Of a stretch of 19,479 bases of DNA, positions 7,327 through 13,637 are shown one piece after another. The DNA lies in NCBI GenBank assembly GCA_038852315.1, contig JAWCKF010000032.1:1-19479 (forward strand), given 5' to 3'. The translations under genes were made by a program, and so were the position numbers. The notes below the pieces were generated by a model. The model was given only the letters and a program-made list of their open reading frames with translations. It was not told the origin of the DNA and made no database searches. The first letter of the stretch is position 1. Every line of letters begins with the position of its first letter. Origin of the DNA: COMBO-56-21 sp038852315. GTDB taxonomy: Archaea; Thermoplasmatota; Thermoplasmata; UBA10834.

Positions 7327-8046
7327 ATGGAAGACCCCGACGAGATAGCGAGGCTCTTCAGGTCCGTCAAGGCTGTCGTCTTCGACCTCGACGACACCCT
7401 GATAGAGTCAACCGTCGACTACGGCAAGTTCAAGGCGCTGACCATCGAGAGGCTGGTTCAGAGCGGGGAGAGGCGGCAGGACTACAGCCCCCAGGAGACC
7501 ATAGTCGCGATTGTGAAGAGGTACGAGGACCGGCTGCGCGCGAGAGGCGTGCCCGAAGATGACATAAGGCGGAGGCTGGCAGAACTCGACAGGATAATGG
7601 ACGAGGTCGAGATGGAGAGGGTGGAAGAATCGGTGGCCTACCCTGGCGCGAGAGAACTGCTCAGGCTCCTGCGGGCTAACGGCAAGAAGATCGGCATCCT
7701 CACAAGGGGCTGCGATCTTTACACAAGGACGGCTCTGGAAAGGGCGGGCCTCGCGGACCTGGTCGACGCCGTCGAGTCAAGGAACTCAGAGACGCGGCCC
7801 AAGCCCGACGGGCAAGCCTATGAGAAGCTGGCAGGCAGACTGGGCCTCAAGAGCGCGGAAACGCTGCTGGTCGGAGACCACCCCATAGACGGACAGTGCG
7901 CGCGCAACGCCGGCGTCCCTTTCGTCGCAGTGCGGACGGGCGACGTCCCCGACGAGGCGTTGAGGGGTGCGGGGGCGGTTGCCGTGTTCGACGACGTCCG
8001 AGAGCTCGGCGACTTCCTAGCAGGGGTGTTCTCGCGAAAAAGGTGA
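7327..8046 (+). CDS. HAD-superfamily hydrolase (phosphatase-like)
   Basis: The 239-residue protein carries all four HAD motifs. Motif I is VVFDLDDTLIES with nucleophile Asp20 and acid/base Asp22. Motif II is GILTRG with Thr126. Motif III is RPKPDG with Lys159. Motif IV is LLVGDHPIDGQCARNAG with Asp184 and Asp188. A helical C1 cap of about 80 residues lies between motifs I and II, as in phosphoglycolate phosphatase and related small-molecule phosphatases. It is soluble and cytoplasmic. The substrate cannot be read from the sequence. It converges on the DUF835 gene, whose stop is 39 bases away. The stop is TGA. Confidence 0.92.
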   Translation: MEDPDEIARLFRSVKAVVFDLDDTLIESTVDYGKFKALTIERLVQSGERRQDYSPQETIVAIVKRYEDRLRARGVPEDDIRRRLAELDRIMDEVEMERVEESVAYPGARELLRLLRANGKKIGILTRGCDLYTRTALERAGLADLVDAVESRNSETRPKPDGQAYEKLAGRLGLKSAETLLVGDHPIDGQCARNAGVPFVAVRTGDVPDEALRGAGAVAVFDDVRELGDFLAGVFSRKR

Positions 8047-8085
8047 CTCGAGCGGGACCATTCTTACAATTTGAACCAGAAAGAA

Positions 8086-8664
8086 CTACCTGTTTCCGGT
8101 CCCGAGCAAGCGGAGCACGCCCTCCTCTGCAGGGCTTAGGATCGCCTCATCCTGGGCCTCTACCTCGTGCGAAGCGATGATCGGCTCCATGCTCCGCTCG
8201 AGCATGGCCAGCTCGCGGGGGGAGAGCGTTCGCGGGTCTACGGGGACGAACATTAGGCTGTCGCTGGTCACGACAAGGTCCTTGACCTGGTGCATGAACT
8301 GCAGCATGCGGTCATAGGTGTTCACCGAGGCGAGGTACTCGAAGCCGTCGAAGAGCACCGCGCTCTTCCTCTCCTTCTCGATGAACGACCTGATCTGGCC
8401 CATGAGTATGCCTATGGCCGTTGGGTTGATCCTGCCCTCACCCGGCATGTTGGTCAGCCAGACCATCCTGCAGTCCGCCAGGCATCTGTCGCCCATCACC
8501 TTCTTGGGGAACTCGCGCGTTATCACGAGCCCAGCATAGCCAGCGGAGAGGACCTGCTCGAACAACTCGTAGCTGAGCCTGGGCCTCCTCTCCTCCACGA
8601 GGTACACATTGCCCGGCCTGGGCTCTATGACACTGCCGTGAGCGGAGCTGAGTGAGGACTCCAC
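8086..8664 (-). CDS. DUF835 family protein
   Basis: The product is 192 residues, and residues 17-165 match the DUF835 pattern seen in euryarchaeal proteins: GNVYLVEE, then GYAGLVITREFPKKV, a WLTNMPG strand, and the central AVLFDGFEYLASVN followed by KDLVVTSDSLMFVPVDP. DUF835 occurs alone or attached to archaeal sensor modules and has no firmly assigned activity that I know of. There is no membrane segment. The start is GTG at 8664, chosen because a strong TATA box lies 41-49 bases upstream and no ATG is in frame before it. It lies 98 bases downstream of the Cys-rich gene on the same strand, but its own promoter suggests separate transcription. The stop is TAG. Confidence 0.85.
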   Translation of the reverse strand: MESSLSSAHGSVIEPRPGNVYLVEERRPRLSYELFEQVLSAGYAGLVITREFPKKVMGDRCLADCRMVWLTNMPGEGRINPTAIGILMGQIRSFIEKERKSAVLFDGFEYLASVNTYDRMLQFMHQVKDLVVTSDSLMFVPVDPRTLSPRELAMLERSMEPIIASHEVEAQDEAILSPAEEGVLRLLGTGNR

Positions 8665-8704
8665 CGATGCATCCCATCCGCGCAGGGACCATATATCCAG
8701 CCTC

Positions 8705-8713
8705 TTTATATAA
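8705..8713 (-). promoter_or_regulatory. TATA box for the DUF835 gene
   Basis: The minus strand reads TTATATAAA within an AT-rich 12-base stretch, about 45 bases before the GTG at 8664. It is one of the clearest archaeal TATA boxes in the window and predicts a leader of about 20 bases. Confidence 0.6.
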
Positions 8714-8762
8714 TACTGTTGGCCAGGCTACCATCAGCAGGAAAACGCACCCGTGCCAGCAA

Positions 8763-9101
8763 TCAGATGCGGCCACAGAGCACCCTGAGCCTGTCCTCTC
8801 CGATCTCGCCCCACTCGCACTCCTCGCAGTCCCTCACTGTCGCCGAGGCACGGGCGTCGAAGAAGCACGGGGTGACGAAGAACTTCATTGAGCCAGCGCA
8901 GATCACCACAGTCCTGTTGTTCAACACCTTGCCATGCGGACACTTCTCGCACTCAGCAGCCGTCACCTGACGCGGTTCCCCCATCTCGCATCTGGTCAGG
9001 AACATCTTGTGCTGCTTGCCGCCCAGGACCACAACCCTCGGGCTGAATGTACCTGCCTCGGGATAACCGTTTTTCTTGGCGGGGATGGGCGGGAGCGCCA
9101 A
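8763..9101 (-). CDS. Small tandem Cys4 protein in the methyltransferase operon
   Basis: This protein of up to 112 residues is not one I recognise. It consists of two copies of a module of about 41 residues, each with the exact spacing C-x12-C-x2-C-x13-C (Cys 38, 51, 54, 68 and 79, 92, 95, 109). The core pairs are CEKC and CEEC, and aligned flanks (VVVLGGKQHKMFLTRC and VVICAGSMKFFVTPC) show an internal duplication. All eight Cys fall in the pattern, so two structural zinc sites or Fe-S sites are likely. It starts 18 bases after the methyltransferase stop, which suggests the same operon. The start is uncertain: TTG at 9101 gives the full length, while GTG at 9032 gives 89 residues and still keeps both modules. 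An ATG at 9005 would cut into the first repeat. A role in corrinoid activation or methyl transfer is only a guess from position. Confidence 0.7.
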   Translation of the reverse strand: MALPPIPAKKNGYPEAGTFSPRVVVLGGKQHKMFLTRCEMGEPRQVTAAECEKCPHGKVLNNRTVVICAGSMKFFVTPCFFDARASATVRDCEECEWGEIGEDRLRVLCGRI

Positions 9102-9119
9102 AGCCCAGCGGTCGGTCAG

Positions 9120-10502
9120 TTACATCTCGGGCTTCAGCTCGAGGCCCAGGTCGGCCATCTCGCTCTTGTATCTGCGTATCACGCCCTGGTACTCCTTGCT
9201 CGGTTTGCGGGCGTCCGCATCCCAGCACTCGTATAGACTCTTCCCGAGGGGGGCCGAACCCAGCTTCGGCTCGTACTTCGCCAACAGGCTCTTGACGAGC
9301 TCGTTCGCGTCGGAGCGCTTCATGCCAGCAACCGCATGTCCGACCTCGGCAGATATCCTCGGCTCGACGGGCGTGGTGCGGTCCTCGTGCTTGTTGGTCG
9401 CCACACCAAGGGACTCTATGGACAGGCCCGAAACGACCGCGGCCGTGACTGATGCGGTGGTCTCGTAGAGGCACATGGGGGTGCAGGGGCCTGCGGTCGT
9501 GTAGTTCAGGTTGAGGCTCAGGAGATGGGTGTTCCGGCTGACCGCCTGGCCCATGGTGCTGATAACCCAGAGCATGTCCCTGCTGCTGCTCGCGACGTAC
9601 CTGAGGTGTATGGTGAACGGCAGCAGCCAGCTGGACTGGTACGCCAGTATCCCCATCATGTGGTGGGCGACATTGGACACGGCCGTGCCCTCGGGCCCCC
9701 CGGCATAGCCTCCCAGCATCGGCCCGAAGCACATTCCTATTGCCCCGCCCATCGAGAGGGCCACCGTGACCTTGTTCAGCCTCGCGAAGTCGACCTTCAT
9801 CGGATCCATGCAGCATATCATGTATCCGTCGGACTGCCTCATGCCGAATCTCGGGTGAAGGGCTGCCGCGAATGCTATGTCCGATTCGGCCGTAGCGAGC
9901 GAGTTCATTATGGGGATGCCCTGTCGCCCCACCCTGTTGCACGCCTCCCTGGCCAGCACCGCGTTCCTCTGGGCGGCGAGCACCTCCAAGGGCGACGCAG
10001 GCCTCACTCTCATGCCTCCGACGCGCGTTATCGCCGGAGTGGTGATGGCGTTAGTCTCCGGTATCTCGGCATACCCCTCGACGAGCGTCAGGAAGGACCT
10101 GTCGCTCGAGCAAGGCCCACCGCCCGCCCCGAGAAGACACCACGGGGGTGTGCGATCCTCCGGCTTCCTAGCGCAGAGCCTCTTCCTATCCCTGCCCTCG
10201 CCGAAGTACAGCTCGTCAGGAGCGTTCTTCAGGCCCTCCTTTATCTCCTGCTCGGTGAAAGTCATCACCCTGCCCGTGTCAGTGCAGTACGCTCCCACGT
10301 CGACGAGCAGCTCCATGCCCGCTTGGAACACGTCGTCTGCGAGGGAATCGTCGGAGGGTATCGGGTTGGCGGGGTCGTACCTGATCTGATGCTCCCTGAC
10401 CTTCTCGGCGACCTTCGGAGCGAAGAGCTTGAGCTGATAGTCAGTCTCGCTCATCGGCTTGCCTTCTAGTGCCTTGTGCATCACATCCAATATCTGGACC
10501 AC
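9120..10502 (-). CDS. MtmB-family corrinoid methyltransferase without pyrrolysine
   Basis: The 460 residues match monomethylamine:corrinoid methyltransferase MtmB (about 458 residues) along the whole length. Shared blocks, compared from memory, include YCTDTGR, SPLEVLAAQ, ACNRVGRQG, GGYAGG, AGPCTPMCLYE and SAPLGKSLYECWD. In MtmB, GRPGMGV is followed by pyrrolysine (UAG, codon 202). Here GRQGIPI is followed by Met199, encoded by ATG at 9906-9908, and the frame is uninterrupted. Residues near pyrrolysine also differ: the MtmB stretch before GGYAGG (DEQMPIF) is MCFGPML here, and GNQYYPCAGPCT is LNLNYTTAGPCT. A TIM-barrel methyltransferase acting on the neighbouring corrinoid protein is expected, but the substrate may not be monomethylamine. 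The start is GTG with an AGGTGAT site at 5-base spacing. The stop is TAA. It follows the corrinoid gene by 6 bases. Confidence 0.9.
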   Translation of the reverse strand: MVQILDVMHKALEGKPMSETDYQLKLFAPKVAEKVREHQIRYDPANPIPSDDSLADDVFQAGMELLVDVGAYCTDTGRVMTFTEQEIKEGLKNAPDELYFGEGRDRKRLCARKPEDRTPPWCLLGAGGGPCSSDRSFLTLVEGYAEIPETNAITTPAITRVGGMRVRPASPLEVLAAQRNAVLAREACNRVGRQGIPIMNSLATAESDIAFAAALHPRFGMRQSDGYMICCMDPMKVDFARLNKVTVALSMGGAIGMCFGPMLGGYAGGPEGTAVSNVAHHMMGILAYQSSWLLPFTIHLRYVASSSRDMLWVISTMGQAVSRNTHLLSLNLNYTTAGPCTPMCLYETTASVTAAVVSGLSIESLGVATNKHEDRTTPVEPRISAEVGHAVAGMKRSDANELVKSLLAKYEPKLGSAPLGKSLYECWDADARKPSKEYQGVIRRYKSEMADLGLELKPEM

Positions 10503-10507
10503 GGGGC

Positions 10508-10514
10508 ATCACCT
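10508..10514 (-). promoter_or_regulatory. Ribosome-binding site deciding the GTG start of the methyltransferase
   Basis: The minus strand reads AGGTGAT, 5 bases before the GTG at 10502, and overlaps the TGA stop of the corrinoid gene. It supports the GTG start over the in-frame ATG at 10481 and suggests translational coupling. Confidence 0.7.
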
Positions 10515-11156
10515 GCCCTTGGCGAACTTGTTGGCGAGCTTCACCGCCTCGACCGCTGTCATGCCGCATCCGTCGGCTCCGATCTCCTTCGCCCACTCCT
10601 TTGTGGTAGGGCCTCCCCCGACGAGTACGGCGAACTTCTTCCGCTCTCCAGAGGACACCAGCAGATCCACGATGTCCTTCTGGGAGCCTATCGTGCTGGA
10701 CATCAGCGCGGAGGCGCCTATGATCTTCGCCCCGTGCTTCTTCGCTTCCTCGACGAAGTTTACCGTCTTCACATCGACACCGAGATCTATCACGTTGAAG
10801 CCTCCAGCCATCAGCATGCTAGCCACGATGTTCTTGCCGATCTCGTGCACGTCTCCTTGGACAGTGCCGATGACGACGGTCGCCTTAGCGCCCTTCCCGC
10901 CCTTCGGTATCAGGGGGAGCAGCAGCGCCAGCGCCGACTTCATGGCCTCCGCCGCGAGCATGAGCTCAGGCAGGTAGATCTCCATCTTCTCGAACTTCAC
11001 ACCGATGGACTCTATCGCGGGCACGAGGCCCTTCTCGATCGCCTTCAAGGGGTCCATCTTCGCCGCGATGGCGGCCTTTGCTGCGGAGACCGCGGCCGCG
11101 GAATCGTACTCTAGCACTGACTTCTGCAGGTCCTGAAGTATCTTCTCTTCGCTCAA
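10509..11156 (-). CDS. Methylamine-type corrinoid protein (MtmC/MtbC family)
   Basis: The 215-residue protein has the standard two-domain layout. A helical cap domain covers about 1-85 (B12-binding-2 type). A Rossmann-like cobalamin-binding domain covers 92-215, with the base-off/His-on motif G-D-V-H-E-I-G at 101-107 (Asp102, lower-ligand His104, Gly107), the loop SALMSST and the VLVGGGPTT turn. It carries the methyl group between the methyltransferase and a second methyltransferase that is not in this window. It is the first gene of the operon with the MtmB-like enzyme 6 bases downstream. The start is TTG, supported by a GGAGGTG site at 5-base spacing. The stop is TGA. The family is clear, but the exact subclass (MtmC, MtbC or MttC) cannot be settled by eye. 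Confidence 0.94.
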   Translation of the reverse strand: MSEEKILQDLQKSVLEYDSAAAVSAAKAAIAAKMDPLKAIEKGLVPAIESIGVKFEKMEIYLPELMLAAEAMKSALALLLPLIPKGGKGAKATVVIGTVQGDVHEIGKNIVASMLMAGGFNVIDLGVDVKTVNFVEEAKKHGAKIIGASALMSSTIGSQKDIVDLLVSSGERKKFAVLVGGGPTTKEWAKEIGADGCGMTAVEAVKLANKFAKGR

Positions 11157-11161
11157 TCCCC

Positions 11162-11168
11162 CACCTCC
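11162..11168 (-). promoter_or_regulatory. Strong ribosome-binding site for the corrinoid gene TTG start
   Basis: The minus strand reads GGAGGTG, 5 bases before TTG at 11156. The strong site and correct spacing make the TTG start convincing despite the rare codon. Confidence 0.75.
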
Positions 11169-11234
11169 CCTTGATGCAGGTCGGATCTGCCAGCATCGTT
11201 CGGGACGGTCGGGGAATGCCTCATCCCGTACTTG

Positions 11235-11291
11235 AAGCTTCTTCAGTCATGGGAGCTGTCGCGTCTTTTCCGTTCTCGTGGAGAAGAAGCT
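11235..11291. repeat. 9-bp perfect inverted repeat upstream of the corrinoid operon
   Basis: AGCTTCTTC at 11235-11243 pairs exactly with GAAGAAGCT at 11283-11291 across 39 bases. It lies between the operon's TATA candidate and its first codon. It could be a two-site operator or a leader RNA stem. Function is not shown by the sequence. Confidence 0.4.
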
Positions 11292-11298
11292 GACGGTT

Positions 11299-11307
11299 CG
11301 ATATAGG
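11299..11307 (-). promoter_or_regulatory. Candidate TATA box of the methyltransferase operon
   Basis: The minus strand reads CCTATATCG about 145 bases before the TTG at 11156. If used, the operon mRNA has a leader of roughly 120 bases. Confidence 0.4.
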
Positions 11308-11336
11308 ATGTCTCGTCTGGGGGCGGGCCCGAAAGC

Positions 11337-11344
11337 TTTTATGA
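11337..11344 (+). promoter_or_regulatory. Candidate TATA box for the histidine kinase gene
   Basis: TTTTATGA lies about 84 bases before the TTG at 11425, which would leave a leader of about 55-60 bases. It stands back to back with the operon TATA, 30 bases away, so the two promoters share one short control region. Confidence 0.4.
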
Positions 11345-11424
11345 ACGCTCGCCTCTAAGAGTCAGATAGCGCAGCAGACCGGACGGGCGTTCACCTGCGA
11401 CTCCTCCTGAGGGGCGAAAGCCGT

Positions 11425-13518
11425 TTGAAAGAGATACCAGTGGAACCTGAGAAGCTTCTGGATGAGCTGAACGATGGCGTGTTCGTTGCGACAGAGGACG
11501 GCAGCCTCTTGTACGCCAATGCCGCCTTCGCTGCCATAGTCGGCTGCAAGCCGGACAGCGTTCTTGCGACGAACATCGCGAAAGACATCATCGAGAGGCC
11601 ATTAGAATGGAAGGCTTTGGTCTCCATGCTGGAGCAGGGAAGCCTCGTCGCGGACTACGAGGTCAAGTGCAGGCGGTGCGACGGCACCCAGATATGTGCA
11701 TCCATATCGGCCTCCAGGGTGAGGCGGCCGGATGGCTCGTTGGTCGGCATCGCGGGCGTGCTGAGGGACATCACCACCAGGAAGGTCGTCGAGAACGAGC
11801 TCAGGGACAAGGCGTTCAGGACAGACATAGTCAACAAGATAGCCAAGCTCGCGGCCTCCGATGTCGACGTGCGTAAGCGACTCCTGGTGGACATCTGCAC
11901 CGAGCTGAGAAAGCTCGTCAACTTCGACATACTCACACTCGGGCTACACGAGGAGGGCGGGAGGCATGTCGAGGTCGTTGCGCCCGATCCTGAGAGACCT
12001 GGCGAGGTCAAGACGCTCGGGCGGGTGCTGTTTGAGAACAGCATAGTCGAGGCGCTGAGGTACGGCAAGCCCGCGATATCCATCGACGGAGGGGTCGGTC
12101 GGAGACAGTTCTCCGAGCTGGCTGTCATCGATATCGAGGGAATGTCCTCGATGCTGAGCGTGCCGCTGACTAGCAGAGGCCGTGTGTACGGCTCTCTCAA
12201 CATATTCTACTCGAAGGCGAAGGAGTACACTTCGGAGACCATAGAGGTCATGACGCTTGTGGCCGACCAGGTCGCGGGCGTGATAGACAACATGATGCTT
12301 CTCTCGTCGCTGGAAGCCAAGATAAGGCTCCAGGACGCGCTAGTGAGGTCGGCCGTCGAGATACAGAGGGCCGTCAGCACGGAGCAGGTGTATGCCGCTA
12401 TCGCCATGAACATCAACGACATCGTCCCCTACAAAGACCTCTCTTTCTACATGATCGACTGGCAGAAGAACCTGGTCTATCCCGTCTTCGCCGCTGGGAC
12501 CTTCACAGACGAGATCATGGCCTCGCCAGGCACTATCGACGAAGGCGTGGTGGGTTCGGTGGCCAAGAGCGGGATAGCGGAGTTCCTGGACGATGTCGAT
12601 GCGGACCCCCGGGTCGCGCAGATACCGGGTGTGCCGGCGACGCACGATGCCATGCTCGCAATCCCCCTCGTAGGGAGCAAGGGCGTGCTCGGCGTCCTGG
12701 AGCTCTACAGGCCGAAGGGAGAGGTGTTCACCGTGAGGGACCTGGAGGCTGGCAAGCTGTTCGCCCAGCAGGCCGCGGTCGCACTGGAGAACTCGAATCT
12801 CTTGTCCGAGCTCCAGGAGGCCAAGAAGGAGATCGAGATGCTGAACGACCTTATGTTCCACGACATCAACAACTTCAACTTCGCCGCGATGAACTACATC
12901 GAGATGGCTGCTAGGAGCGCTGATGTGCCTCCCGAGCACAGGAACCACCTTGAGAAGGCGCTGCTGCTGATAAGGCAGACGGCTACGCTGATAGAGAACG
13001 TCAAGAAGCTCACGCGGATAGGCGCCCTCAGCTCTAAGGACTTCTTCGCGGTCGACATCTCCCAGGTTCTGAGGAAGGTGGTTTCGGGACTCGAACATTC
13101 CTACCCTGGGAGGAGCATCAGCGTCAATCTGAACGTCCCTGACGAATGCCTTGTCATGGCGAACTCGCTCGTCGACGAGCTTTTCGTCAACCTGCTGAGC
13201 AACGCTGTGAAGTACGACCCCCACGAGGAAGTGGAGATCGACGTCGACTGCGAGAGGATCGAAGAGGAGGGCAGACAGGTCTGGAGGATATGCGTAACCG
13301 ACCGCGGCCATGGGGTCCCAGACGACAAGAAGGCGCTCCTCTTCCAGAAGTTCGTGAGGCTGAAAACGGACACGAAAACGCCTGGCACAGGGCTCGGATT
13401 ATCGATATGCAGGGCGCTGGTCGACAGGTACGGCGGACGCATATGGGTCGAGGACAGGGTGCCTGGGAAGAGCGAACTGGGTGCCCGCTTCTGCCTGACG
13501 CTCCCCGCAGCGAGATAG
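11425..13518 (+). CDS. Soluble PAS-GAF-GAF sensor histidine kinase
   Basis: The 697-residue protein has a PAS domain (about 8-118, ending VGIAGVLRDITTRKV), a GAF domain (about 135-290, with MLSVPLTSRGRVYGSLNIFY), a second GAF (about 305-458, with MLAIPLVGSKGVLGVLELYR), a coiled-coil linker, and a kinase core. The phosphoacceptor His is probably His479 in MFHDINNFN, and the ATP-binding domain shows LLSNAVKY (N box, Asn593), DRGHG at 626-630 and GTGLGLS at 654-660. There is no membrane helix and no receiver domain, so it senses an internal signal and must pass phosphate to a partner elsewhere. GAF2 has no Cys; PAS has C-x2-C at 82/85. The start is TTG at 11425. It is divergent from the methyltransferase operon, an arrangement that recalls sensor kinases near Methanosarcina methyltransferase genes. 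The stop is TAG. Confidence 0.92.
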   Translation: MKEIPVEPEKLLDELNDGVFVATEDGSLLYANAAFAAIVGCKPDSVLATNIAKDIIERPLEWKALVSMLEQGSLVADYEVKCRRCDGTQICASISASRVRRPDGSLVGIAGVLRDITTRKVVENELRDKAFRTDIVNKIAKLAASDVDVRKRLLVDICTELRKLVNFDILTLGLHEEGGRHVEVVAPDPERPGEVKTLGRVLFENSIVEALRYGKPAISIDGGVGRRQFSELAVIDIEGMSSMLSVPLTSRGRVYGSLNIFYSKAKEYTSETIEVMTLVADQVAGVIDNMMLLSSLEAKIRLQDALVRSAVEIQRAVSTEQVYAAIAMNINDIVPYKDLSFYMIDWQKNLVYPVFAAGTFTDEIMASPGTIDEGVVGSVAKSGIAEFLDDVDADPRVAQIPGVPATHDAMLAIPLVGSKGVLGVLELYRPKGEVFTVRDLEAGKLFAQQAAVALENSNLLSELQEAKKEIEMLNDLMFHDINNFNFAAMNYIEMAARSADVPPEHRNHLEKALLLIRQTATLIENVKKLTRIGALSSKDFFAVDISQVLRKVVSGLEHSYPGRSISVNLNVPDECLVMANSLVDELFVNLLSNAVKYDPHEEVEIDVDCERIEEEGRQVWRICVTDRGHGVPDDKKALLFQKFVRLKTDTKTPGTGLGLSICRALVDRYGGRIWVEDRVPGKSELGARFCLTLPAAR

Positions 13519-13637
13519 CGACCATACGACGTGTGTGGCTGGACCGCGTGAGGTTATTGTGACCCGCTCGCCTTGAATGTAGAAGAATGAATGGAAGAGG
13601 TTTAGTGGGTTTCAGCCTCTGTCGGCGACTCTGCCGT

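Noticed and set aside
9906..9908. A missed in-frame UAG or frameshift at the pyrrolysine position of the MtmB homolog
   Set aside because: The codon reads ATG and the frame is open on both sides with family blocks kept in phase, so there is no sign of a hidden amber codon.
8953..9942. 329-codon minus-strand frame overlapping the methyltransferase and Cys-rich genes
   Set aside because: It is a shifted frame, rich in Gly, Arg and His, across the conserved MtmB-like protein; no frameshift is needed to explain the true gene.
12340..13311. 323-codon minus-strand frame inside the histidine kinase
   Set aside because: The plus strand encodes GAF2 and the kinase core with all expected motifs, so this is a shadow.
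13590..13622. Short AGAGG/CCTCT dyad between the kinase and surface protein genes as a terminator
   Set aside because: Only 5 bp pair and no T run follows on either strand, so it is not better than chance.
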